From: Afipia felis ATCC 53690
GTDB taxonomy: Bacteria > Pseudomonadota > Alphaproteobacteria > Rhizobiales > Xanthobacteraceae
Assembly (NCBI RefSeq): GCF_000314735.2
Contig: NZ_KB375270.1
Location: 3,664,001 to 3,728,000, forward strand
Direction of reading: 5' to 3'
DNA length: 64,000 nucleotides
Shown piece by piece: positions 33,626 to 42,030 of the stretch. A model generated the notes under the pieces. The model had not been told where the DNA came from. It was given only the letters and a program-made list of their open reading frames with translations, and searched no databases. The translations under genes and the position numbers were made by a program. Every line of letters starts with the position of its first letter. The stretch's first letter is position 1.

Positions 33626-35421
33626 CCCAGCGTCTTCTCACGCCTCTTGCCTTCGTCGCTCTGGCGATTTTCCTCGTCGCGCTGCCGTTCACGGCGGAGA
33701 ACGAGTACTCGCTGCGGCTGTTCATGCTGTTCACGATCTACGCGATCGTGGCGCTCGGCCTCAACGTGCTGGTCGGTCTTGCGGGTCTGATCTCGCTCGG
33801 TCAGGCAGGATTGTTCGCGCTCGGCGCCTATACCGGCGCAATTCTCGCAGTCCGCCTTGGCTGGGATTTCATCTTCGCGGCGATGGCCGGCACTGTGGTC
33901 GCCGGCGCGTTCGGCGCGCTGCTCGCGTACCCCACGGTGCGGGTGCGCGGCGTCTATCTGGCCGTCATCACCATCGCCTTCGGCCTGATCGTCGAGAATG
34001 TCATCATTGAGTGGGATCATCTCACCGGCGGCACCACCGGCATCAGCAGCATTCCCAAGCCGGCGCTGTTCGGCTGGCCACTCGATGGCTTCCGCTACTA
34101 TGCCGTGCTCGCCGCGCTTCTGTTCCTTGTCGTGGTCGTCACCCACAACATCAAGCAGTCGCGCTACGGCCGCGCCATGCTGGCGGTGTCGCAGAGCGAG
34201 ACCGCGGCGCGCGGTGTCGGCCTCAACGCCACCGGTGTGCGCACGCTGGCCTTCGTCATCGCCGCGTCGACGGCGGGATTGGGTGGCGTGCTCTATGCGT
34301 ACCTCAACCTTTACATCTCGCCCGACAGCTTCACCTTCAACGACTCCATCCGCTTCCTGCTGATGGTCGTACTGGGTGGGGCAGGGACCACGGTCGGCGC
34401 GCTGATCGGCGCGTTGATCTTGACCTATCTGCCGGAATACCTGCAGCAACTGCAGTACTGGCAGCAGTTCGCCTACGGTCTGTTGCTGGCACTTGTGATG
34501 TTCGTGCTACCGCATGGCATTTTCGGCACGCTCTCGCATTTTGCGGCGCGCTTCTTCAAGCGCAGATCTGCCTTCTCGCAGGTGGCGGACGGCGAGATCG
34601 AGAAGGTGATGAAGGACGCCAAGGCGGGATGGGCGCCTGCACCTTTCTCGGCGGAGGGGCTCACCATCCGTTTCGGCGGCCTCACCGCACTCAACAAGGC
34701 GTCAATGCAGGTAGCGCCGGGAGAAATCCATGCGCTGATCGGCCCGAACGGTGCCGGCAAGTCGACCATGGTCAACATTATCACCGGCTTTTACCGGCCG
34801 AACGAGGGCACCGTCACGCTCGACGGCACCAACTTCGCCGGCTCGCCGCCGCACACCGTGGCCCGCAGTGGCGTGGCGCGCACCTTCCAGAACACCGAAC
34901 TGTTTGGTGACCTCACGGTGCTGGAGAACGTCATGGTCGGTTACCAGAAGCGGCTCTCTTACGGGCTGTTCGCGGCGGCCTTCCGCACCGGACGCTTCCA
35001 CAAGGAGGAAGCCGAATGCCGTCATGCGGCCGAAGCGCTGCTGGCCTTTGTAGGCCTCACCGACTTCGCCAATGAACAGGCGCGTTTCCTGCCGTTCGGC
35101 ATGCAGCGTCGCCTCGAGATCGCCCGTGCGCTCGCGACCGCGCCGCGCCTCCTGCTGCTCGATGAACCGGCTGCCGGCCTCACGACGCAGGAAATCGACG
35201 AGCTCGATCGCATGATCCGTCGCACCGCAGCGCTCGGCATCTCGGTGCTGCTGATCGAACATCATGTCGATCTCATTATGTCGGTAGCCGATCGCGTGAC
35301 CGTGCTCGATTACGGCGTCGTCATCGCCAGCGACAAACCCGGCATCATTCAGAACGACCCGCGTGTGATCGAGGCCTATTTCGGTGTCGCTCCAGCGGTC
35401 AAAGTGGCGGAGGGAGCCTGA
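33622..35421 (+). CDS. Fused LivM permease-LivG ATPase
   Basis: One 599-residue polypeptide joins a LivM permease (residues 1-310, about nine membrane segments; GLISLGQAGLFALGAYTGA) to a LivG ATPase (about 345-595) through a linker of about 30 residues. The ATPase has Walker A GPNGAGKST at 374-382, FQNTELF as Q-loop, and Walker B LLLLDEPAAGL at 510-520. The ABC signature is LPFGMQRR at 490-497 where most LivG proteins have LSYGEQRR; the replaced Glu is unusual. ATGA overlap with the permease upstream, 2 bases to the second ATPase. Confidence 0.93.
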   Translation: MTQRLLTPLAFVALAIFLVALPFTAENEYSLRLFMLFTIYAIVALGLNVLVGLAGLISLGQAGLFALGAYTGAILAVRLGWDFIFAAMAGTVVAGAFGALLAYPTVRVRGVYLAVITIAFGLIVENVIIEWDHLTGGTTGISSIPKPALFGWPLDGFRYYAVLAALLFLVVVVTHNIKQSRYGRAMLAVSQSETAARGVGLNATGVRTLAFVIAASTAGLGGVLYAYLNLYISPDSFTFNDSIRFLLMVVLGGAGTTVGALIGALILTYLPEYLQQLQYWQQFAYGLLLALVMFVLPHGIFGTLSHFAARFFKRRSAFSQVADGEIEKVMKDAKAGWAPAPFSAEGLTIRFGGLTALNKASMQVAPGEIHALIGPNGAGKSTMVNIITGFYRPNEGTVTLDGTNFAGSPPHTVARSGVARTFQNTELFGDLTVLENVMVGYQKRLSYGLFAAAFRTGRFHKEEAECRHAAEALLAFVGLTDFANEQARFLPFGMQRRLEIARALATAPRLLLLDEPAAGLTTQEIDELDRMIRRTAALGISVLLIEHHVDLIMSVADRVTVLDYGVVIASDKPGIIQNDPRVIEAYFGVAPAVKVAEGA

Positions 35422-35423
35422 CC

Positions 35424-36176
35424 ATGAGCACAAGCGCAAACGACGTGCTGCTTGAGGTTCGCGGTCTCGAAATCCAGTACGGCGCCGCGATCGCCGTGCG
35501 GGGTGTCGATCTGGTCGTGCGCCGCGGCGAGTTCGTCTCCATCATCGGCAATAACGGTGCCGGCAAGACCTCGATTCTGCGTGGTGTCAGCGGCCTTGTG
35601 CGGCCGCGCGCGGGCAGCGTTCTGTTCAAGGGCGAGGAGACTGCGAATTTCCCAGCGCATCGCAAGGTCAGCCGTGGTCTGGCGATGGTGCCGGAAGGCC
35701 GCCTGATCTTCGCGGACCAGACCGTGGAGGACAATCTGATCCTCGGCGCCTATGGCCGCTGGAAGGCCGAGCGCGACGCGGTGCTGCGTGATTTCGAGAA
35801 TATCTTCGAGCTCTTCCCACGGCTCAAGGAACGACTTCAGCAGCGCGCCGGCAGCCTGTCCGGCGGCGAGCAGCAGATGCTCGCGGTGGCGCGCGGTCTC
35901 GTGTCCAAGCCCGATCTTCTGATGATCGACGAGATGTCGCTCGGCCTCGCGCCGAAAATCGTCGAGCAGATGATGGGCATCCTGCGCGATCTCAACTCAG
36001 CGGGACAGACCATCCTGCTGGTGGAGCAGCTGGCAGCGCAGGCGCTTGCGATCTCGCATCGCGCCTATGTCGTCGGTCATGGAAAAATCGAACTTGAAGG
36101 GCGTGCGGACGAACTGGCGGGCTCACCGGCGGTGATGGAAGCATTTCTCGGAAAGAAACATCAACCGGTCCAATAA
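35424..36176 (+). CDS. Branched-chain-type ABC ATPase LivF-like
   Basis: A 250-residue cytoplasmic ATPase, the second nucleotide-binding subunit of the importer. Walker A GNNGAGKTS is at residues 42-50; the signature LSGGEQQML and Walker B LLMIDEMSLGLAP follow. Its signature motif is intact, unlike that in its partner, so the pair may have one canonical and one degenerate ATP site. It is 2 bases after the fusion gene, with GGAGCCTGACC before the ATG, and 17 bases before the cyclase gene. Confidence 0.94.
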   Translation: MSTSANDVLLEVRGLEIQYGAAIAVRGVDLVVRRGEFVSIIGNNGAGKTSILRGVSGLVRPRAGSVLFKGEETANFPAHRKVSRGLAMVPEGRLIFADQTVEDNLILGAYGRWKAERDAVLRDFENIFELFPRLKERLQQRAGSLSGGEQQMLAVARGLVSKPDLLMIDEMSLGLAPKIVEQMMGILRDLNSAGQTILLVEQLAAQALAISHRAYVVGHGKIELEGRADELAGSPAVMEAFLGKKHQPVQ

Positions 36177-36193
36177 GCCGAAGGAGAAAGTGA

Positions 36194-36892
36194 ATGAGTA
36201 AACGTATCGTCGATCTTAGCCTGCTCATCGAAGACAATATGCCGGCGCACAAGCTGTTCCAGCGCCCGGTGATCACGACCCACATGTCTCACGAGTCGGC
36301 GAAGGCGTTCAATCTCGGCGTGCCGGGCGATGCGATGACCTTCCAGACCAACTTCATTGCGATGCTCGACCACGTTGGCACGCACGTCGATGCGTTTCGC
36401 CATGTCAATCCGGAAGGCAAGCCGGTGGACGAGATGCCGCTCGAGATGTTCATGGGCAAGGCGGTCACGTTCGACCTGCGTCATGTCGGCGACCTCGAGG
36501 ACATCACCGCCGAGCACATGGCCGAGGCGGAGAAGAAGTCGGGCGTGAAGGTGGATGGCCACATCGTGTTGCTGTGCACCGGCTTTCACAAGCGTAACTA
36601 CCCGCAGCTCGAGTCGGTGTTCAAGAATCCGCAGCTCACCGTCGAGGCCACCAAGTGGCTGCACGAGCGCGGCTCGAAGATGCATGGCGTTGAAGGTCCG
36701 TCGACCGATCGTCCGTCGGACAACATCTTCTCCCAGCATCGCCTGTGCCGTGATCTCGGCATGAGCCACTGGGAGTGGCTGGTCAATCTCGAGGAGCTGA
36801 TCGGCAAGGGTGAAGTGCAGTTCTTCGGCGTTCCGCTGAAGTTCAAGGGCGGCTCGGGCTCGCCTGTGCGCGCTTTCGCCATCGTTGGCTAA
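36194..36892 (+). CDS. Metal-dependent cyclase/kynurenine-formamidase-family hydrolase
   Basis: A 232-residue member of the cyclase family (KynB, isatin hydrolase and relatives). The metal-binding signature DHVGTHVDAFRH lies at about residues 58-69. Family enzymes hydrolyse N-formyl, imide or lactam bonds using zinc or manganese. It has no signal peptide. GAAGGAGAAAGTG precedes the ATG. The position between an amide-type ABC importer and an amidase suggests that it opens a ring or removes an acyl group from the imported compound, with the amidase finishing the job. Confidence 0.88.
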   Translation: MSKRIVDLSLLIEDNMPAHKLFQRPVITTHMSHESAKAFNLGVPGDAMTFQTNFIAMLDHVGTHVDAFRHVNPEGKPVDEMPLEMFMGKAVTFDLRHVGDLEDITAEHMAEAEKKSGVKVDGHIVLLCTGFHKRNYPQLESVFKNPQLTVEATKWLHERGSKMHGVEGPSTDRPSDNIFSQHRLCRDLGMSHWEWLVNLEELIGKGEVQFFGVPLKFKGGSGSPVRAFAIVG

Positions 36893-36903
36893 TCAACAAA
36901 CGG

Positions 36904-36931
36904 AGCGGTGATGCGGCAAAACATCACCGCT
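36904..36931 (+). other. Hairpin after the cyclase gene
   Basis: AGCGGTGATG (36904-36913) and CATCACCGCT (36922-36931) form a perfect 10-bp stem, 11 bases after the cyclase stop and just ahead of a T-tailed terminator. Confidence 0.6.
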
Positions 36932-36952
36932 TCAACAACGACGTCATAGCCT

Positions 36953-36982
36953 GGGGCGGCGAAGATCGCCGCCCCATTTTTT
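36953..36982 (+). terminator. Factor-independent terminator after the cyclase gene
   Basis: GGGGCGGCG (36953-36961), loop AAGAT, CGCCGCCCC (36967-36975), then ATTTTTTC. A classic terminator, placed before the amidase, which implies that the amidase has its own promoter or is expressed by read-through. Confidence 0.85.
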
Positions 36983-37006
36983 CATGATTGTTGTCGGAGA
37001 CGATTG

Positions 37007-38425
37007 ATGTCGGCCAAATTCGACGCCCTGTCCGCCGTGAAGCTGAAGCGCCTGATCGCCTGCAAGGAGGTCTCGCCGGTCGAAGTCACGCTGCGCGCAT
37101 TGGAGGCCGCGCAGGCGACGCAATCGAGTCTCAATGCCTTCAGTACGTTGATGCCCGAGGCTGCGCTTGCCGCGGCGGTGGCGGCTGAGGACGCGGTGAT
37201 GCGCGGCCAGCCGCTCGGCTTCCTCCACGGCATTCCGGTCAGCGTCAAGGATCTCATCGCCGTGGGCGGCGTAACTTATGCGTCCGGGTCGAAAGCGATG
37301 GCCAACAACATTGCCGCAGCAGACGCTCCGGCAGTGGAGCGTTTGCGGCAAGCTGGTGCAATCATCATCGGCAAGACGACGACGAGCGAGTTCGGCTGCA
37401 AGCCGGTCGGCGACAATCTGCTCACCGGCATCACGCGCAATCCGTGGAATCAGGGCAAGACGCCCGGCGGTTCGAGCGCCGGTGCGGCTGCGTCGATCGC
37501 GGCCGGCGTCACGCCGTTCGGCCTCGGCACCGATGGCGGCGGTTCGATTCGCATCCCGTGCAGCTTCTCCGGCCTTGCCGGCATCAAGGGGCATTTCGGC
37601 CGCGTGCCGATCTGGCCTGCCTCGGCCACGCCGACGCTCGCGCATGTCGGGCCGATGGCGCGCTCGATGCAGGATGCGGCGCTGCTGTTCTCCGCCATCG
37701 CGGGTTACGACACGCGCGATCCGTTCAGCGTCGCCGGCCCGGTGCCCGACCTGCTCGGCGCGACGCAAGCTTCCGTGAAGGGGATGCGTATCGCCTACAG
37801 CCCGACCTTCGGTTACGCCAGGCCGACGCCTGAAGTTCTCGAGGTGGTGGAGCGTGCGGTGCGCACGCTGGAGGATCTTGGCTGCGAGGTCGAGCAAGTC
37901 GACCGGCTGTTCGCAAAGGACCCGATGGATCTGTGGACAGCGGAATTCTACGCCGGCGTCGGCATCAAACTGCGGGATTTTGTCGAGAACAAGCGCGACA
38001 TGCTCGATCCCGCGGTCGCCGACGTACTGGAAGGCGCGTTGTCGCAGGATATGCGTAGCTACTACACCAAGGTGTTCGAGCGCTATGCGTTCCGCGACGA
38101 GGTCCGTACGCTGTTCGAGACCTACGATGCCGTGGTCTCTCCGGTATTGCCGGTCTCCTCGCTCGATGTCGGCGTGAATATTCCGACGCATCTGTCCGAC
38201 CGCAATCTGGTGTCGTGGGTCTACTACACCTATCCGTTCAATCTCACCGGCCAGCCGGCAGGTTCGGTTTGCGCGGGCATCGCAGCGGATGGCATGCCGG
38301 TCGGCCTGCACATCGTCGGTCGGGCGCTGGGCGAATATGACGTGGTTCGTCTGGGCGCGGCCTATGAGCGATCCCAGCCTCCGGGCTACAACCTCTGCCC
38401 GGCGCTGAGGAGCGTTCTCGGCTGA
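37007..38425 (+). CDS. Amidase-signature-family amidase
   Basis: A 472-residue amidase with the Ser-cisSer-Lys triad visible: Lys81 in GIPVSVKDL, Ser156/157 in TPGGSSAG and nucleophile Ser180 in GTDGGGSIRIP. These enzymes hydrolyse carboxamides to acid and ammonia and are cytoplasmic. The ATG at 37007 follows GGAGACGATTG; a TTG lies one codon upstream. It stands behind a terminator, yet its function fits the ABC importer and cyclase upstream. A hairpin follows the gene at 38489-38522. Confidence 0.93.
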   Translation: MSAKFDALSAVKLKRLIACKEVSPVEVTLRALEAAQATQSSLNAFSTLMPEAALAAAVAAEDAVMRGQPLGFLHGIPVSVKDLIAVGGVTYASGSKAMANNIAAADAPAVERLRQAGAIIIGKTTTSEFGCKPVGDNLLTGITRNPWNQGKTPGGSSAGAAASIAAGVTPFGLGTDGGGSIRIPCSFSGLAGIKGHFGRVPIWPASATPTLAHVGPMARSMQDAALLFSAIAGYDTRDPFSVAGPVPDLLGATQASVKGMRIAYSPTFGYARPTPEVLEVVERAVRTLEDLGCEVEQVDRLFAKDPMDLWTAEFYAGVGIKLRDFVENKRDMLDPAVADVLEGALSQDMRSYYTKVFERYAFRDEVRTLFETYDAVVSPVLPVSSLDVGVNIPTHLSDRNLVSWVYYTYPFNLTGQPAGSVCAGIAADGMPVGLHIVGRALGEYDVVRLGAAYERSQPPGYNLCPALRSVLG

Positions 38426-38745
38426 GCGTGTTTCGGGCCGGCGCCGAAACAGGCGGCGACTGAAATCATCAAATATCGGTGCCCAGGAAACATCCGTCCG
38501 AATTAGCATTCGGGCGGATGTTGAGCGCCATTTCCGCTCGCCTGCCTCTATCGAGGCCCGCCCGAGGGCAGTCCCGCAGGCAGCCTCCGGCGCTTGTTCC
38601 GCTGCCAGTCGGAATTTTCAGGTTTCATCGGAACGCAATCGTGGCCGCGCGTCTTTAAGATAAAGGGAGAGAGACCCGACAACGCTGAAGGCGGCCACAC
38701 CGCCTGATCCGCCGCGTTCGCGGGCTCCAAGCCAGGGAGGCTGCA
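38426..38745. other. Gap between amidase and CBS gene
   Basis: This 320-base gap has no gene I can support. It holds the amidase hairpin and, near the end, AGGGAGG, the ribosome site of the CBS gene. A GGAAC at 38630-38634 has no matching CGTT. Confidence 0.6.
38489..38522 (+). terminator. Hairpin after the amidase gene
   Basis: AACATCCGTCCGAAT (38489-38503) pairs with ATTCGGGCGGATGTT (38508-38522), 15 bp with one G-T pair and a 4-base loop. It has only a short T-stretch, so termination strength is uncertain. Confidence 0.65.
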
Positions 38746-39177
38746 ATGCAGGTCAGGGATTTGATGTCGGAAGAAGTTTGCATCACGAGTCCCAACGACA
38801 CGATTCAACAGGCGGCGACGCTGATGCTGGGACTGGACGTCGGCATGCTCCCGGTCGCGGAGAACGACCGACTGATCGGAATGATCTCAGACCGCGATAT
38901 CGCCGTGCGGGCGGTGGCGCATGGCCGAGATTTCACGACGCCGGTTCGGGACGTGATGACGGAAGACGTCAGGTATTGCTTCGATCATCAGGATGCCGAC
39001 GACGTCGCCCGCAACATGGCCTCCATTCAGGTGCGGCGGCTTCCGGTCGTGAACGACCAGAAGCGGCTCGTGGGCATTTTGTCGCTCAGTGACATCGCGA
39101 ACTTCGCTGACGGAGACGGATCGCTCGCGCCGACATTGCGTGGAATTTCGAGGCCGGGTGGCGAACACCATCAGTAA
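38746..39177 (+). CDS. Stand-alone two-CBS-domain protein
   Basis: A 143-residue protein made of two CBS domains (about residues 8-60 and 72-125), with the usual DLMSEEVCITSP opening and RRLPVVN / LVGILSLSDIA strands. Such free-standing pairs bind adenine nucleotides and act as energy or redox sensors; partner unknown. AGGGAGGCTGCA precedes the ATG. It is apparently a single-gene unit. Confidence 0.9.
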   Translation: MQVRDLMSEEVCITSPNDTIQQAATLMLGLDVGMLPVAENDRLIGMISDRDIAVRAVAHGRDFTTPVRDVMTEDVRYCFDHQDADDVARNMASIQVRRLPVVNDQKRLVGILSLSDIANFADGDGSLAPTLRGISRPGGEHHQ

Positions 39178-39259
39178 TGCGTGAAAACTGTTCATCGTGA
39201 ATGCAGCGCCGAGGCGCAAAGCGCCAGTCGAGGAGCTGCATATATTTCAGGGGTTCGCA

Positions 39260-39460
39260 ATGCTTGACGATCATGAAACGGAGCGCATGCTCGGTAAGGC
39301 CGTGCTGCAATGCTGGGGAAGGCTGCCTCACGATGTGCAGGAAATGATTTTCGAGGGGGCGGTTGATGGCGGCCCGAACAGGGCACGAAGCGATCTCGCC
39401 CTGCGTTTGCACGAGGTCCATCCCCGGACCGAACATAACTCGGCGTCGAAGCGGATTTGA
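39260..39460 (+). CDS. Small conserved hypothetical protein
   Basis: A 66-residue soluble protein starting MLDDHETERMLGKAVLQCWG, with a CWGRLPHDVQEMIFEGAV helix and ending in a basic HPRT-rich tail. It resembles a group of short uncharacterised proteins in Bradyrhizobiaceae. ATG 39260 follows AGGGG; an in-frame start at 39197 would add 21 residues. No function can be assigned. Confidence 0.6.
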   Translation: MLDDHETERMLGKAVLQCWGRLPHDVQEMIFEGAVDGGPNRARSDLALRLHEVHPRTEHNSASKRI

Positions 39461-39522
39461 GGGCGCCGCCGCTTGGACGTTGTGCGATTTGAATACGCGC
39501 AGCCTGCGCAATTTCAAAATAT

Positions 39523-40527
39523 CTAATTGCCATCGGCAATAGACGGGTCATCGAAGAAGATGTCCGTGATGCTTGTCGCCTTCGTCTTGATTGATCCGGC
39601 CTTGTTCATGAATTGAAGAATGGACAGGAAGCCGCGCGGGGTGGTTGTCCATTGATTTTTCGGATCGCGGATGATTTTTTCGGCATCAACCACTGACATT
39701 TTCGAGTTTTCGGCTTTGACCCAGAGCGCGGCGATGCCAGCCGGGTCGGCCTTGATCATCTCCTCGCTTTCCCGAACCGCAGCGACAACTGCCTTTGTCA
39801 CCTTTGGATTGGCCTGCACAAACTTCGATGTGGCCCAGAGGATGTTATTAGTGTGTTCGCCGCCAACCACGTCGTAGCTGTTCAGAACCATATGGGTCCG
39901 CTTGTCTTTCAGCTCGAGAGTTTGAAAGGGCTCGGTTCCGAAATGTGCATTGATCTCCGTATGCCCGCTTAACATCGCGGCCATCGCATCGGGATGGCCC
40001 ATTGAGACGGTGAACGGGTCGAGCTTGCTCTGTTGGCCGGGACCGAACTGCTTTTCGGTAGCCATCTGGAGGACAACAGCCTGAATCGAAGTCTTGATGG
40101 CCGGGAGCGCGATTTTATCCGACGGTGAGAAGTCGGCTATGGTTTTGATCTTCGGGTTTATTGTGACCAGATAATACGGCATCAGGTTCAATCCGACGAC
40201 GCCCTTCACCTTCAGATTGTTCTGCGTTTTATCCCAGATCGTAAGCAGCGGTGGAATTCCGCCCGCCGCGAAGTCGAGATTTCCAGCCAGCAGCGCCTCG
40301 TTCATTCCCGAGCCGGCACTGAAACGCAGCCATTCTGTCTTGACGTCGAGACCTTCCTGCTTGGCGTGCTTCTCGATGAGCTTGCGCTCCTCCATCACGG
40401 TGAGTGTCAGATAGGAAATCCCGAATTGCTTGGCGATCCTGACTGTCGAAGTCTCGGCCGGCGCTGTCGTCGAAAACGTGGAGACGGTCAGAAGAGTCAA
40501 TAAACCAGCAATTTGCCGACGCATCAT
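39523..40527 (-). CDS. NitT/TauT/SsuA-type periplasmic binding protein without its transporter
   Basis: A 334-residue secreted receptor. Signal peptide MMRRQIAGLLTLLTVSTFSTTAPA, then the type II fold of aliphatic-sulfonate/taurine/nitrate receptors (IAKQFGISYLTLTVMEE, FSAGSGMNEALLAGNLDFAAGG, HTNNILWATSKFVQANP). GGAGGAAAA precedes two adjacent ATGs. No matching permease or ATPase gene lies beside it, so it must share another transporter or serve as a sensor. Co-directional with a dehydrogenase and a CMD protein, 46 bases downstream. Confidence 0.88.
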   Translation of the reverse strand: MMRRQIAGLLTLLTVSTFSTTAPAETSTVRIAKQFGISYLTLTVMEERKLIEKHAKQEGLDVKTEWLRFSAGSGMNEALLAGNLDFAAGGIPPLLTIWDKTQNNLKVKGVVGLNLMPYYLVTINPKIKTIADFSPSDKIALPAIKTSIQAVVLQMATEKQFGPGQQSKLDPFTVSMGHPDAMAAMLSGHTEINAHFGTEPFQTLELKDKRTHMVLNSYDVVGGEHTNNILWATSKFVQANPKVTKAVVAAVRESEEMIKADPAGIAALWVKAENSKMSVVDAEKIIRDPKNQWTTTPRGFLSILQFMNKAGSIKTKATSITDIFFDDPSIADGN

Positions 40528-40573
40528 TTTTCCTCCAAAGGTCATGCTGGCCACTTCGATGCGGCTCTTTTGG

Positions 40574-41473
40574 TCACTTTCTTCGTTCGATCATGACGCC
40601 AGCGGGTTCCTCGATCATTTTGACAATGACGGTGTGGTCGCTGTCTGGGCCAAAGCGTTCGTTGGATTTTTTCCAGGTCGAGGCCACCGCCTTCGACACT
40701 TCGAGCTCAAGGCCCATCCGTTCGATCTCTTCGAGGCACAGCTTCACGTCCTTGAACATTAGGCCGGTCGCGAAGCCATGATCGAAGGTGCGGTTCAGGA
40801 CGGCACGTGGAAACTTGTCTTGCGTCGCGTTGTTGCGCCCACTCGAGGCATTGATGACGTCGACCATGATCGACGGATCGATCCCCGCCTTGACACCTGC
40901 GGTGATCGCCTCGGCCGCGATCGCCATTGATGTGGCGGCCATCAGGTTGTTGCAGAGCTTCATCATCTGGGCGGCACCGGGCGCCTCGCCGATGAAGGTC
41001 GGCTTGCCGAAATGGACGAGTAGGGGCTCGACCTCTTCGAAGGTCTTTCGTGGACCGGACACCATCAGGGCAAGCGTGCCGTCGATCGCCTTCGCGACAC
41101 CGCCACTCACTGGGCAGTCGATGAACGTGACACCGGTACCCTCCAGTTCGCGGGCGATTTCGGAGGCAACCTTCGGACCGGTCGTCGAAAGGTCGACGAT
41201 CGTTTTCATCGCCCCGCCGCCGCTTATCAGGCCGTGTTCTCCAAGGATAACGGACTTGACGGTGTCCGGCATCGGCAGGCTGACGAAAACCGTCGAAGCC
41301 TGCTGAGCTAATTGTTGCAGTGAAGCGGCCTGCGTTGCGCCAGCGTGCAGCAGATCGGTCAAGGCGTCCTGCCGTGTGTCGTAAATGACGACGCTATAAT
41401 TGGCCTTGAGTAAGCGGCGGGTGAGCGGATCGCCCATTTTGCCGAGGCCGACAAATCCAAGAACTTGTGTCAT
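40574..41473 (-). CDS. 3-hydroxyisobutyrate-dehydrogenase-family oxidoreductase
   Basis: A 299-residue beta-hydroxyacid dehydrogenase. NAD(P)-binding GLGKMGDPLTRRLL at residues 9-22, the substrate-binding DCPVSGGVAKA near 118-128, and the catalytic Lys in KLCNNLM near 170. It oxidises or reduces a short hydroxyacid or aldehyde acid; the natural substrate may be tartronate semialdehyde, hydroxyisobutyrate or similar. It is 17 bases after the CMD gene, so the two form one unit with the binding protein. Confidence 0.92.
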   Translation of the reverse strand: MTQVLGFVGLGKMGDPLTRRLLKANYSVVIYDTRQDALTDLLHAGATQAASLQQLAQQASTVFVSLPMPDTVKSVILGEHGLISGGGAMKTIVDLSTTGPKVASEIARELEGTGVTFIDCPVSGGVAKAIDGTLALMVSGPRKTFEEVEPLLVHFGKPTFIGEAPGAAQMMKLCNNLMAATSMAIAAEAITAGVKAGIDPSIMVDVINASSGRNNATQDKFPRAVLNRTFDHGFATGLMFKDVKLCLEEIERMGLELEVSKAVASTWKKSNERFGPDSDHTVIVKMIEEPAGVMIERRK

Positions 41474-41490
41474 GGCAAGTCCGTGCAGCG

Positions 41491-41904
41491 TTAAACGCCG
41501 CGCTCCTTGAACACGTCAGAGGCGCGCTTGAAGGCGTCGAGCGATGCGGGGACGCCGCAATAGATTCCAACCTGAAGGAGGATTTCCTTGATCTCTTCCT
41601 TGCTGACGCCGTTCGTCAGAGCGCCCGCGATATGAAGGCTGAGCTCGGGACCCCGGTTCAGGGCGGCGAGCATCGCGAGATTGAGCATTGACCGGGTCTT
41701 TTTTGACAGGCCGGGCCGCGACCAGACGTAGCCCCAGCAATACTCTGTCGTGAGATCCTGGAAGGCCATCATGAACTCGTCGGCTCCCGCGAGGACCTTG
41801 TCCACGGACGCCGCGCCTTGCACTTCCTTGCGAGTTTGCAGGCCTTTTTTGAAGAGTTCGCTCTTTTGGCTGAGATCGATTCCGTTGGCGCTGCTTGTGG
41901 TCAT
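41491..41904 (-). CDS. Carboxymuconolactone decarboxylase (CMD) family protein
   Basis: A 137-residue protein close to gamma-carboxymuconolactone decarboxylase, with WSRPGLSKKTRSMLNLAMLAAL and ELSLHIAGALTNGVSKEEI helices and a QVGIYCGVPASLDAF end. The arrangement lacks the Cys-x-x-Cys pair of AhpD peroxidases, favouring decarboxylase-type members. AGAAGGAAC precedes ATG 41904. First gene of its operon, opposite a GntR regulator with a palindromic site between. Confidence 0.88.
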   Translation of the reverse strand: MTTSSANGIDLSQKSELFKKGLQTRKEVQGAASVDKVLAGADEFMMAFQDLTTEYCWGYVWSRPGLSKKTRSMLNLAMLAALNRGPELSLHIAGALTNGVSKEEIKEILLQVGIYCGVPASLDAFKRASDVFKERGV

Positions 41905-41924
41905 TGTGGGTTCCTTCTGCAACA

Positions 41925-41954
41925 ATTCATATGACATATGTCATATATATGAAT
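41925..41954. promoter_or_regulatory. Nested palindromic GntR operator
   Basis: ATATGACATATGTCATAT (41929-41946) is an 18-base perfect palindrome. Around it ATTCATAT (41925-41932) and ATATGAAT (41947-41954) form a further pair. It sits between the CMD gene and the divergent GntR gene and very likely binds the regulator. Confidence 0.8.
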
Positions 41955-42030
41955 TTGAGTCGAGTCGAAAGCTGTGCGAATCTGTGCTCACTCGTCGATC
42001 AATCTTTGCGGGCGAAACGCCCCGTGCGAA

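Noticed and set aside
38630..38651. GGAAC before the CBS gene as an EcfG promoter
   Set aside because: No CGTT at 16 or 17 bases; the sequence there reads GTCT or TCTT.
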